Shown here in pieces: positions 43,586 to 51,689 of a stretch of DNA of 64,000 nt (the stretch's first letter is position 1; each line of letters opens with the position of its first letter). The stretch comes from Candidatus Pelagibacter sp. HIMB1321 (lineage in GTDB: Bacteria > Pseudomonadota > Alphaproteobacteria > Pelagibacterales > Pelagibacteraceae). The position numbers and the translations under genes are program-made. The notes under the pieces are model-generated. The model searched no databases and was not told the DNA's origin. It saw only the letters and a program-made list of their open reading frames with translations. The stretch lies in the NCBI RefSeq assembly GCF_900177485.1, contig NZ_LT840186.1, positions 806,001 through 870,000 on the forward strand, written 5' to 3'.

Positions 43586-44279
43586 TAAGTTCTCCTATTA
43601 TAAAGGCAACCGACCCAGCAACAAAACCTCCTAGTAATATTGACCATTGAGGAGATAAAAAATAAAAAATTGGACCTAATATAAATCCAAGTACAATTGA
43701 GAGAATTATTTGTAGTGTTTTCATTGCTCCAACCATCATACAAATAAAATACACAGGGTTTAAAATTGCTAAACCCATCAACATATCTTTATTAAGATAG
43801 TCAGACATATAGAAACCTAAAATTGTTGCTAATACTGAAACTGTCCAAGTAGCAGTTCCTATACCAATCCAGAAATCTACTCTATTTTCTTTTTCAATGG
43901 TTTGATAATTGCTTTTCATAATTAGCCAAGCAGAAACAGCAATAAAATGACACGATAAGACAAATTTCCATTTTGGCTGTTTATCATCCATCATTAATGG
44001 AAATAAAGAAACCGCCATTGGATAAAGTCTTGCATTAACAAACCAAACAGCAATAAAAATACTTAATAAAGAAGCGCCGACCAAAAGTGACTCGGCCATT
44101 ACCAAAGAACCTGGTAATGCATAAGTCAACATTGTTGAAAATACACTTTCTTGAATATTAAAGCCTAGATTTTTAAATAGTGCGCCAATTGCAATAAAAC
44201 AACATCCTAAAGCGATAGCTGGACTATCAATTTTTAAAATTGATTTAAAACCTTTTAGAAAATATTTTTGATTAATCAA
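43575..44279 (-). CDS. azlC: AzlC-type branched-chain amino acid exporter, large subunit
   Basis: 234 residues from a TTG start at 44279; no downstream ATG would preserve the family N-terminus. Six to seven membrane segments with the AzlC signatures YALPGSLVMAES, WFVNARLYPMAVSLFP and a KWKFVL-type loop. It begins 1 bp after the livF stop of set 2, so it is part of the Liv operon. Pairs with AzlD. Confidence 0.85.
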   Translation of the reverse strand: MINQKYFLKGFKSILKIDSPAIALGCCFIAIGALFKNLGFNIQESVFSTMLTYALPGSLVMAESLLVGASLLSIFIAVWFVNARLYPMAVSLFPLMMDDKQPKWKFVLSCHFIAVSAWLIMKSNYQTIEKENRVDFWIGIGTATWTVSVLATILGFYMSDYLNKDMLMGLAILNPVYFICMMVGAMKTLQIILSIVLGFILGPIFYFLSPQWSILLGGFVAGSVAFIIGELNGN

Positions 44280-44280
44280 A

Positions 44281-45066
44281 TTAGCCGCCTAAAAATAAGC
44301 GACCTACATCTGGGTTATTTAATAATTCATCACCCTTTCCAGCGATAGCAGTTTGGCCTGAAACTAAAACATAACCAATATCTGCAAATTCTAGACCTTT
44401 CTTTGCATTTTGCTCAACTAGAATGATGGTTTTTTTTTCATTTTGCTGAAGATCTTTAAGTATTTCAAAAACCATATCAATGTACCTTGGCTCTAGTCCA
44501 ATTGATGGTTCATCTACCAACAATACTGATGGCTTCATTACTAATGCTCTTGATATTTCTAATAATCTTCTTTCACCTCCTGATAAAACTTTTGCAGGTT
44601 GATTTCTTCTGTTTCTTAATCTTTCATATTTTTGAAATATCTTTTCAGCTTCCTCATATGACTCTTCTGTTTTGTCTTTGATATAACCGCCCATTAATAA
44701 ATTTTCTTCTACAGTCATATCTGGAAATACAGAGTTATCTTGAAGGATATATGCAATTCCTACAGACTTTAATTTTTCGGCAGGTGTTAGATTGGTGATT
44801 TCTTTGCCATCTATTTCAATTTTTCCAGTAAAAATATTAGTAAAACCATATATTGAATGTAAAATCGTAGACTTTCCAGCTCCGTTTGGTCCAATTAAAC
44901 AAAGTGATTGTGCTTTGCTGACAAATAAATCGAGATTATGAAGTATTTCCATTTTGCCATAACCTGCATTAAGGCCGTTTATGGTTAAATGAATATTATT
45001 TGGTGATAATCTTTTTAAATCTTCTGCTTCTGGTGCTTTCCCTAAGACTTCATATTGATTAGCCAT
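44281..45066 (-). CDS. livF: branched-chain amino acid ABC ATPase LivF (set 2)
   Basis: 261 residues, about 25 longer at the N-terminus than typical LivF owing to a hydrophilic leader before INGLNAGYG. Motifs: Walker A GPNGAGKST, signature LSGGERRLLEISRAL, Walker B VLLVDEPSIGLEP and the family-typical LVEQNAKKGL. It overlaps livG set 2 by one base and is followed 1 bp later by azlC. Confidence 0.88.
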   Translation of the reverse strand: MANQYEVLGKAPEAEDLKRLSPNNIHLTINGLNAGYGKMEILHNLDLFVSKAQSLCLIGPNGAGKSTILHSIYGFTNIFTGKIEIDGKEITNLTPAEKLKSVGIAYILQDNSVFPDMTVEENLLMGGYIKDKTEESYEEAEKIFQKYERLRNRRNQPAKVLSGGERRLLEISRALVMKPSVLLVDEPSIGLEPRYIDMVFEILKDLQQNEKKTIILVEQNAKKGLEFADIGYVLVSGQTAIAGKGDELLNNPDVGRLFLGG

Positions 45067-45806
45067 TATTGCGCTCCTAAGTAGGCATCAACTACTCTTT
45101 TGTCATTTCTAATTTCATCTGGAGTACCGTTTGCAAGCATTTTGCCATGTGCTAAACAAAATATATTCTGAGCTAATTGCATAATAACTCTCATATTATG
45201 CTCAATGACTAACAAGGTTATTCCAAAATCTTGATTGACTTTTATTAATCTATCAATAATTCCATTAATTAAAGTTGGATTTATACCTGCTGTTGGTTCG
45301 TCTAATAAAAGCATTTCTGGCTCATTCATTAAAGCCATTGCAAGTTCTAATAACTTTTGCTGACCAAATGACAAGTCTCCAGCTCTTAGTTTTCTTTTTT
45401 GAAATAACCCAACAAAACTTAATAAATTTTCAGCTTTATCTGTTAATTCTGCTGGAACCTTAGAAAATATAGCTTTAAAACTTTCATCACTAGCTTTGTG
45501 GCTAATCAACATATTATCTATACAATTAAGCTTACTGTAAATTCTGGTTTGTTGAAAAGTTCTAAGTAAGCCAAGTTTTGCAATTACCGGAACTGGTAAT
45601 TCAGATACTTCTCTATCATTAAATTTTATTGAGCCAGAGTCTATTGGATATGTTCCAACAATTGAGTTAAATAGAGTTGTTTTGCCTGATCCATTTGGGC
45701 CAATTAGACCAACAATAGATCCTTTTTCAACTGACATTGAAATATCAACATTGGCTTTTACGCCTCCAAAAGATTTACTGACATTATTTACTTCTAATAT
45801 ACTCAC
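45066..45806 (-). CDS. livG: branched-chain amino acid ABC ATPase LivG (set 2)
   Basis: 246 residues from a GTG start that overlaps the livM stop as GTGA. Motifs: Walker A GPNGSGKTT, Q-loop RTFQQTRIYSKL, signature LSFGQQKLLELAMAL (the normal LivG variant), Walker B MLLLDEPTAGINP and switch His in LVIEHNMRVI. Partner of LivF set 2. Confidence 0.9.
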   Translation of the reverse strand: MSILEVNNVSKSFGGVKANVDISMSVEKGSIVGLIGPNGSGKTTLFNSIVGTYPIDSGSIKFNDREVSELPVPVIAKLGLLRTFQQTRIYSKLNCIDNMLISHKASDESFKAIFSKVPAELTDKAENLLSFVGLFQKRKLRAGDLSFGQQKLLELAMALMNEPEMLLLDEPTAGINPTLINGIIDRLIKVNQDFGITLLVIEHNMRVIMQLAQNIFCLAHGKMLANGTPDEIRNDKRVVDAYLGAQ

Positions 45807-46852
45807 TTTAATTCCACCTGTGCCTTACGATCTTCTTCATCAACTACTTCACCAAATTTCTCAGGATATTTTTCTCTTAACCAACCCATTAAACCTTCTG
45901 GAAAGTAAATTACTATAACTACAATCAAAACACCTAAAGCAACATACTGCCAACCCAAAAAGAAAGTCCAAAAACCTTCTTTGAAGAAATGAAACAATGT
46001 GGCACCAATTACTGGTCCCCATAAAGTTCCTTTACCTCCAAGAATTGCCATTAAAACCATAAACACTCCCATTTCTCTTCCATCAAAAGCAACATCGGTA
46101 GAATCGATATAGCCAACCAAACCACCCATAATTCCACCTGCTAATCCACAGAAGAAAGCTGAAATCATCCAACCAGTAATTTTATATTTCATAGTTTGAA
46201 TACCCATTGCTTCAGCTTTATCTTCATTATCTCTTATTGCATTTAAAACTAATCTGAACCTTGTTGAATAAATAGCTTTGACCACTACAAAAGTAAGAAC
46301 AAGAGTTAAAAAACTTAGATAGTAAAAGAATTCTCCTCTAGCTTCAGTGCTACCAATGTTTGGAAAAGGAGGTGTTGTAAAACCTTGACCAGCTCCAATG
46401 ATTTCAATACCACCTGAAATTTCTCCAGCAGCTACTCCTAGTCCTAATGTACAGATCGCAAAATAGTGACCTCTTAATCCAAGTATTGAATAACCAATTA
46501 AACCTGCAACTATAGTTGGAACTACAGCTGCAACCAATAATCCAACTCCCATACCCTGAAAAAACTGTGCAGGTGTATGAACAAATGTTTTTTCTCCACC
46601 ACCTTCTGTCCATTCAGCTAATGGAAAAAACATTCCAACCTGAACTGAGGCGCAGAGATACATCCCAAGTCCATAAAAAAGAATATTACCAAAAGTATTA
46701 TACCCCATTTCACCACCTTGAATATTCCAGGTAGTTGCTAAAATAATTAAGATACAAAGAATTGATAATTGAACTTTAAAAGCTGGAAATATATATGGGG
46801 CAACTAAACCAAAAACTAATATTGATCCATATAATAATAAGTTTCTATTCAT
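45803..46852 (-). CDS. livM: branched-chain amino acid ABC permease LivM (set 2)
   Basis: 349 residues, polytopic. Family motifs: WNIQGGEMGYNTFGNILFYGLG near the start, the coupling loop FRLVLNAIRDNEDKAEAMGIQTMKYK and LMAILGGKGTLWGPVIGA. Soluble C-terminal tail rich in charge. It overlaps livH by one base and livG by 4 nt. Forms the channel with LivH set 2. Confidence 0.9.
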   Translation of the reverse strand: MNRNLLLYGSILVFGLVAPYIFPAFKVQLSILCILIILATTWNIQGGEMGYNTFGNILFYGLGMYLCASVQVGMFFPLAEWTEGGGEKTFVHTPAQFFQGMGVGLLVAAVVPTIVAGLIGYSILGLRGHYFAICTLGLGVAAGEISGGIEIIGAGQGFTTPPFPNIGSTEARGEFFYYLSFLTLVLTFVVVKAIYSTRFRLVLNAIRDNEDKAEAMGIQTMKYKITGWMISAFFCGLAGGIMGGLVGYIDSTDVAFDGREMGVFMVLMAILGGKGTLWGPVIGATLFHFFKEGFWTFFLGWQYVALGVLIVVIVIYFPEGLMGWLREKYPEKFGEVVDEEDRKAQVELK

Positions 46853-47745
46853 TATTTTAAATATTCCCTTTTTCTTGAAAGTTTAAATCTTCTATAAACT
46901 AATATTAAAACGAGTAATAAAAATACCGATCCTATTCTAAACTCTGTTCCAAAGATATAGTCTGCAAATTCTTCAAAAACTCCAAGTCCCATTCCAGACA
47001 TAGCAACACCTGGTAAGTTTCCAAGTCCTGCAACTATTACAATCATAAAAGATCTAATTGTATATGGAAGTCCCATATAAGGATGAATGGTAAAAGTAAT
47101 TGCAATCAAAGCACCTGCTACACCACATAAAGCAGCATTAATTCCAAAAGTTGCTGCATAAACTTTTTCTGTATCAACACCTAAAATCTTTGCAGCTCTT
47201 GCATTTTGAGCTGTTGCCCTAATTGCTCGTCCTAATTTTGATTTTTTCATGTATAAAACTAAACAAATAGCAAAGACAATACTTACAACAGCAGAAAATA
47301 TTTTAGAATTTGGTAGTGTTACCGAATTATTAAATAACATGGTTGTACCGAATTCTGAATTTGCAAGCACAACATCAGCACCAAATGCAAAATTCATTAA
47401 TTGCATCATTAAAATACTAATTCCAAACGTTGCTAAAATTGAGATAAATAAATCTCTATCAACTACTTTATTAATTACTGTTTTATAAATTCCAACACCA
47501 ACAAAATACATCACTATAGGACACACAATAATTCCCCATGCAGGGTGAATTCCTGAAAGATACATAAAGTAAGCAATATATCCGCCTAAAATTACCAAAT
47601 CACCTTGAGCAATATTGATAATGTTCATCACGCCCCATTGAAGAGCCATACCATAAGCAATTAATGCAAATAAAATTCCAAGTAGCAAACCATCTAAGGT
47701 TGCTTGTAATGTAAGCATAGGTACTTGAAATATTAAAAAATCCAT
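46852..47745 (-). CDS. livH: branched-chain amino acid ABC permease LivH (set 2)
   Basis: 297 residues, normal LivH length. Motifs: GLLLGILFALIAYGMALQWGVMNIINIAQGD, the coupling loop LGRAIRATAQNARAAKILGVD and VIVAGLGNLPGVAMSGMGLG. It starts about 20 nt after a terminator hairpin that follows livK, so its expression should be reduced relative to the binding protein. Confidence 0.9.
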   Translation of the reverse strand: MDFLIFQVPMLTLQATLDGLLLGILFALIAYGMALQWGVMNIINIAQGDLVILGGYIAYFMYLSGIHPAWGIIVCPIVMYFVGVGIYKTVINKVVDRDLFISILATFGISILMMQLMNFAFGADVVLANSEFGTTMLFNNSVTLPNSKIFSAVVSIVFAICLVLYMKKSKLGRAIRATAQNARAAKILGVDTEKVYAATFGINAALCGVAGALIAITFTIHPYMGLPYTIRSFMIVIVAGLGNLPGVAMSGMGLGVFEEFADYIFGTEFRIGSVFLLLVLILVYRRFKLSRKREYLK

Positions 47746-47764
47746 AAATAAAAAATTCTTTTAT

Positions 47765-47795
47765 AAAAAAATGCCCCCTATTACTAGAGGGCATT
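47765..47795 (-). terminator. intrinsic terminator / attenuator between livK and livH (set 2)
   Basis: On the minus strand ATGCCC(T)CT pairs with AGGGGGCAT across a short loop (arms 47771-47779 and 47786-47794, one mismatch), followed by seven T. It lies between the livK stop and livH start within one operon. Confidence 0.75.
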
Positions 47796-47808
47796 CTTTA
47801 ATTTTTAA

Positions 47809-49050
47809 TTATCTTGAAGACCAACTTGGAATTGGATGTATCAATTCAGCTGAAGCCCATTTAGTAGGAGCTACAACTTTATTCTCACATTTACTTCCAT
47901 CATCGTTACACATTACTTGGAAAAGTACCATTGGTTTGTCAACGTTTTGACCACCTTCAGCAAATTTTATATTTCCATAAAATGTTTGCATGTTGGTTGC
48001 TGCTAGAGCATCTCTGACTTTCTTTTTATCGAAAGATCCTGCTCTTTCAAAAGCATCTTTAAACACTAACAATGCAGCAGAAGATTCTGCAGCTTGATAT
48101 GGAGGGTCATAGCCAAACTCCTTATCAAAGTCAGCAGCATATTTCATACCATTACCAAAGAAATCATCTTTGTAAGTTAATGTTTTATGCCATTGAGAAG
48201 CACATAGAGCAAACTCAGAGTTTTTACCATGTTGCTTAGAAAGTTTAGCCGCATCACAGTGTGTCATTGCTAACATTGGAACATCAACTTTCATCTCAGC
48301 AATTTGTCTAACTGCAGTCAATGCACCTTTTGTGTGACCTGAAACAACTAGAACATCTGGTTTTACAGCTTTAACTTTTGCTAAAGTTGCAGCCATATCA
48401 TTTAGCTCTTTAGGTAATTTATCATCAATAATGATTTCAGAACCTGTTCTTTTAGCAGCTTCAAGAATACCTAATCTTACATCTTGAGAAAAAGCATCTT
48501 GTTCAAATGCTTGTGCTATTTTTACAGGTTTGCCACCATTTTTCTCTACAGCTAAATCGATTGCAACATCAAGATATAAATTTGCTGGTGCAAGCACTGC
48601 AAATAAATATTTGTAACCTTTTGTAAACAAAGATCTTGATGCACCATTAGCTTCAACCATTGGCACTCCATATTTCTCTGTAACAGGAGCTATTGCTTTA
48701 GTTAATCCTGAAGAATATGGGCCAAGCATAAACTCAACTCCATCTTGAGAGATTAATCTTTCTGCAAGTTGTGCTGCTCTTTTTGGGTTTGACTCATCAT
48801 CATAATAGATGATTTCAAACTTATAAGTTTTTCCACCAACTTTAACTCCACCCATGCTATTAATTCTATCAACAGCCATATTGTAACCGTTTTGAGTATG
48901 AACACCATTAGATGAATATTTACCAGTTAATGAAATCGCAGATCCTAAAATTATCTTATCTCCAACAACTTTTGCAAAAGATATTGCAGAAGAAGATAAT
49001 AAAATTGCAACTGCAGAAACAAAACTTAAAATAATTTTAGTTATTTTCAT
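47809..49050 (-). CDS. livK: branched-chain amino acid/amide ABC substrate-binding protein (set 2)
   Basis: 413 residues with a signal peptide cut near ISFAK (about residue 26). The mature start DKIILGSAISLTGKYSSNG and the YYDDESNPKRAAQLAERLI segment are typical of amide/urea- and branched-chain amino-acid-binding proteins. Four Cys in the C-terminal half (for example MCNDDGSKCENK) may form disulfides. A Shine-Dalgarno AAGGAA precedes the ATG. It is the first gene of the Liv set 2 operon, with its own promoter and a hairpin downstream. The ligand could be an amide or amino acid; it cannot be settled by motif. Confidence 0.87.
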   Translation of the reverse strand: MKITKIILSFVSAVAILLSSSAISFAKVVGDKIILGSAISLTGKYSSNGVHTQNGYNMAVDRINSMGGVKVGGKTYKFEIIYYDDESNPKRAAQLAERLISQDGVEFMLGPYSSGLTKAIAPVTEKYGVPMVEANGASRSLFTKGYKYLFAVLAPANLYLDVAIDLAVEKNGGKPVKIAQAFEQDAFSQDVRLGILEAAKRTGSEIIIDDKLPKELNDMAATLAKVKAVKPDVLVVSGHTKGALTAVRQIAEMKVDVPMLAMTHCDAAKLSKQHGKNSEFALCASQWHKTLTYKDDFFGNGMKYAADFDKEFGYDPPYQAAESSAALLVFKDAFERAGSFDKKKVRDALAATNMQTFYGNIKFAEGGQNVDKPMVLFQVMCNDDGSKCENKVVAPTKWASAELIHPIPSWSSR

Positions 49051-49087
49051 TTTTATTTCCTTTGGTTTATTAATTAATTAATCCTTA

Positions 49088-49116
49088 ATTAAAACTTACT
49101 TTGTGTAATTGTTCAA
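49088..49116 (-). promoter_or_regulatory. candidate livK (set 2) promoter
   Basis: On the minus strand TTGAAC (49111-49116), 17-bp spacer, TTTAAT (49088-49093), about 40 bp before the livK ATG. Two AT-only palindromic runs (TTAATTAA) lie just downstream. It resembles the promoter of the lone livK-type gene at 35971. Confidence 0.42.
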
Positions 49117-49132
49117 GAAGACAAAAATTAAG

Positions 49133-49747
49133 TTAATATTGTTGTGCAATAACAATAATAACAGCAATTATAACTAAAACACTCGCAGAAATTGTATTTA
49201 TTGTTTTCGGATTGACTGTTATCCATTTAATTAGTTTTTGTGCGAGCATTGCATAACCAATTAAAGATAAAAAATCCAATACGATGTATGATGTAATAAG
49301 AATTACAAACTGAGTTAAAAGATTTGAGTTAAAATCTATAAATTGAGGAAATATAAAAGGAAAAAACATCCAAGCTTTAGGACTTGTACCGGCAACTAAA
49401 AAACCATCTTTAAAAAAAGATAAATTGCTTTTTTTAATTATATTTTTTTCAGTTAGATTTTTTGGGTGTGACTTATAGATATCATAAGCAAGATACAGAA
49501 TATAAAAAACCCCTACCCACTTAAATATATTTAGTATGATTGAATTTTCCGAAAAAAAAGAACCTATTACGAATACTACTAAAACTGCTTGAATAAAATT
49601 TGCAGTTACGTCTCCAAAAGCTGACCATATACATTTCCCAACTCCATAATTCATTGAGTAAGAAATTATAACTACTCTTGGTGTTCCTGGGGAGATGAAC
49701 AAAAAAATTATAATCTGAAGATAGAGTATAAAATCTAAAGGAAGCAT
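49133..49747 (-). CDS. LysE/RhtB family exporter
   Basis: 204 residues, six hydrophobic segments. The N-terminal FISPGTPRVVIISYSMNYGVGKCIW is a variant of the LysE signature (PGPN replaced by PGTP), and AGTSPKAWMFFPFIFPQFID replaces the NPK motif region. Family likely, with a divergent substrate site. The upstream region folds into a 10-bp hairpin that covers its AAGGA Shine-Dalgarno, suggesting translational control. It is the last gene before livK. Confidence 0.78.
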   Translation of the reverse strand: MLPLDFILYLQIIIFLFISPGTPRVVIISYSMNYGVGKCIWSAFGDVTANFIQAVLVVFVIGSFFSENSIILNIFKWVGVFYILYLAYDIYKSHPKNLTEKNIIKKSNLSFFKDGFLVAGTSPKAWMFFPFIFPQFIDFNSNLLTQFVILITSYIVLDFLSLIGYAMLAQKLIKWITVNPKTINTISASVLVIIAVIIVIAQQY

Positions 49748-49753
49748 TATTTG

Positions 49754-49800
49754 GATAGTCCTTAAAAACCGGGAGCTAAAGATGGCTAAGAAGGACTATC
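49754..49800 (-). promoter_or_regulatory. hairpin covering the lysE Shine-Dalgarno
   Basis: Perfect 10-bp inverted repeat, GATAGTCCTT (49754-49763) and AAGGACTATC (49791-49800), with a 27-nt loop that can form a smaller AGCT/GGCT stem. On the minus strand the second arm is AAGGACTATC, whose AAGGA is the only ribosome-binding-like sequence before the lysE ATG (49745-49747). The fold would hide it. A DNA-level operator for both divergent genes is the alternative. Confidence 0.45.
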
Positions 49801-49863
49801 TAAATCAATATAGCAAATCTCAAAAAAAATGCATTATAGATTTTTTTCAAATATAAAGGATTT

Positions 49864-50160
49864 ATGAAAAAAAAAGGCTATAGCCCAGTCACAAAAGTTA
49901 AAAATCCTGAGCCCAAAGTTGATGATCCTGACTGGATCATATGGGCAGCATGGGCAGATAGAATAACCTTTGAGGAAATTAAACAAAAAACTGGAAAATC
50001 AGAATCTGAGGTAATCAAGATTATGAGAAAAACTCTTAAACCGTCATCATTCAGATTATGGAGAAGAAGAGTTCACGAAAAAAGTATTAAGCATAAAAAA
50101 AAGTTTGAATATTCAAGAAAAGAAATAGCTAGTAAAATAAAAAAAAGTGACTATTTATAA
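49864..50160 (+). CDS. TIGR03643 / DUF2805 family small basic protein
   Basis: 98 residues, very basic. The core WAAWADRITFEEIKQKTGKSESEVIKIMRKTLKPSSFRLWRRR matches the TIGR03643/DUF2805 pattern, with a helix-turn-helix-like middle (FEEIKQKTGKSESEVIKIM). Function is unknown; the fold suggests nucleic-acid binding. It is followed 3 bp later by the glutaredoxin gene, so the two are co-transcribed. Confidence 0.8.
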   Translation: MKKKGYSPVTKVKNPEPKVDDPDWIIWAAWADRITFEEIKQKTGKSESEVIKIMRKTLKPSSFRLWRRRVHEKSIKHKKKFEYSRKEIASKIKKSDYL

Positions 50161-50163
50161 ATT

Positions 50164-50418
50164 ATGAAATCAGTAACTATATATACAGGTCCACTTTGTA
50201 ATTTTTGTGATGCAGCTAAAAGATTATTAACTAGAAATAATGCTGAATACAAAGAAATTAATATTGCAACAACAGATGGTGCGATAGATGAAATGATTAA
50301 AAAGGCTAATGGCAGAAGAACAGTTCCACAAATATTTTTTGATGATCAACACATTGGTGGATATGATGATATTCGTGCATTAGAGAAAGAAAATAAGCTT
50401 CAGGAACTATTAAAATAA
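50164..50418 (+). CDS. grxC: glutaredoxin 3-like
   Basis: 84 residues, single thioredoxin-fold glutaredoxin. The active site is CNFC rather than the usual CPYC, and GRRTVPQIFFDDQHIGGYDD supplies the cis-Pro TVP and the GG-D glutathione-binding elements. It reduces disulfides or glutathione adducts with glutathione. Loss of the Pro in the active site should alter its redox potential. It converges with msrB with no gap, and MsrB may be among its targets. Confidence 0.9.
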   Translation: MKSVTIYTGPLCNFCDAAKRLLTRNNAEYKEINIATTDGAIDEMIKKANGRRTVPQIFFDDQHIGGYDDIRALEKENKLQELLK

Positions 50419-50790
50419 TTATTCTTTTGGTTTAAAAACTAAACACACACCATTATTACAAAATCTTTTTCCGGTAGGTTTCGGCCCATCATCAAAAATA
50501 TGACCATGATGTGCATTACAATTTTTGCAGTGGTATTCAGTTCTTCCATAACCTAATAGATGGTCTGTTTTTGTATCAAAAACATCTGGTAATGATTGAT
50601 AAAAGGATGGCCAACCTGAACCACTTTCGTACTTTGCATCAGAGTCAAAAAGTTTTATCCCACAGTTTGCACAGTGGTAACTTCCAACTCTTTTTTCATT
50701 ATTCAATTCACTAGATCCAGGTGCTTCAGTACCATCTTCAAACATCACTAATTTTTGTTCAGCTGTTAGGTTTGGATTTTTTTTATTCAT
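50419..50790 (-). CDS. msrB: peptide-methionine (R)-S-oxide reductase MsrB
   Basis: 123 residues. Two CxxC pairs (YHCANCG and YHCKNCN) bind structural zinc. The catalytic Cys is in GKRFCNNGVC. The usual resolving-Cys position (CGWPSF-type segment) reads YESGSGWPSF without Cys, so another thiol, perhaps the second Cys of the NGVC segment or glutaredoxin, must regenerate the enzyme. It repairs oxidised methionine. It lies 2 bp downstream of the histone-deacetylase-like gene and abuts grxC. Confidence 0.92.
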   Translation of the reverse strand: MNKKNPNLTAEQKLVMFEDGTEAPGSSELNNEKRVGSYHCANCGIKLFDSDAKYESGSGWPSFYQSLPDVFDTKTDHLLGYGRTEYHCKNCNAHHGHIFDDGPKPTGKRFCNNGVCLVFKPKE

Positions 50791-50792
50791 AA

Positions 50793-51689
50793 TTAATTAA
50801 CAAATTTAGCACATGTTTCATGTAATATTGAATGTAATTCTACAAGTTTTTTAAAATCTTTGTTGTAACCGCCACCTAATACACCACAGAAAGGAATTTT
50901 TTTAGAAAAAAAATTTTCAATTACTAACTCTTCCCTTTTTTTTATCCCTTCATCTGTTAATTTCAATTTACCTAAACGGTCATTGCAATGAACATCAACT
51001 CCAGCAATATAAAAGGCGAAATCAAATTTTTCCTTATTTAAATCATGAAGATTGTTTTTAAGAATTTCTATATATTTCTTATCTTCGGTATTGTCTTCTA
51101 ATTCAATATCCAAATCGCTTTTTGATTTTTTAGCTGGATAATTAGATTTTGAATGAATACTAAAAGTAAATACATCTTTATTATTTTTGAAAATATCTGA
51201 GTTACCGTTTCCTTGATGAACATCTAAATCAACTATAATTATCTTTTTAACTAGACTTCTGTTTAGTAGATATTGAGCGGCCACTGCAACATCATTGAAC
51301 ACGCAATATCCTGCTCCTTCATCAAAATTTGCATGATGACTTCCCCCAGCAGTATTACAAGCTATCCTGGAATCTAATGCTAATTTTGAGGCTAAAACTG
51401 TTCCACCAGTCGCAACTAAAGATCTTTTGACAACACTGTCAACTAATGGAAAACCAATTTTCTTTACCTGATTTTGATCTAATGATTTATTGATTATATT
51501 ATTTATATAAGTTTCAGAATGAGCTCCTTTAAGTGTATCAACTGAGCACGGATATGGCTTATGAAAATTATTAATTATTTTTTTTTCTAAGAGATATTTA
51601 GCCAACTCTCCAAATTTATTTATTGGAAACTTATGATCATCGCCAATTTTTGCAAAATAGTCTTCGTGATTAATTACTGCTAATTCCAT
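50793..51689 (-). CDS. histone deacetylase-like amidohydrolase
   Basis: 298 residues, class II-like HDAC/acetoin-utilisation fold. Zinc-site and catalytic motifs are visible: GGSHHANFDEGAGYCVFND, the VDLDVHQGNG Asp-His pair and YIAGVDVHCNDRLGKL. Bacterial members deacetylate acetyl-polyamines, acetyl-lysine or other small acetyl amides. With polyamine transport in the same genome region, an acetylpolyamine amidohydrolase is plausible, but it is not adjacent to it. Packed between msrB and a 2-hydroxyacid dehydrogenase. Confidence 0.83.
   Translation of the reverse strand: MELAVINHEDYFAKIGDDHKFPINKFGELAKYLLEKKIINNFHKPYPCSVDTLKGAHSETYINNIINKSLDQNQVKKIGFPLVDSVVKRSLVATGGTVLASKLALDSRIACNTAGGSHHANFDEGAGYCVFNDVAVAAQYLLNRSLVKKIIIVDLDVHQGNGNSDIFKNNKDVFTFSIHSKSNYPAKKSKSDLDIELEDNTEDKKYIEILKNNLHDLNKEKFDFAFYIAGVDVHCNDRLGKLKLTDEGIKKREELVIENFFSKKIPFCGVLGGGYNKDFKKLVELHSILHETCAKFVN

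Noticed and set aside
49754-49800. Resemblance of the AGCTAAAG loop in the lysE hairpin to SAM-II/SAM-V riboswitch cores
   Set aside because: Only a few bases match, they are on the plus strand rather than the lysE transcript, and the pseudoknot partner is missing.
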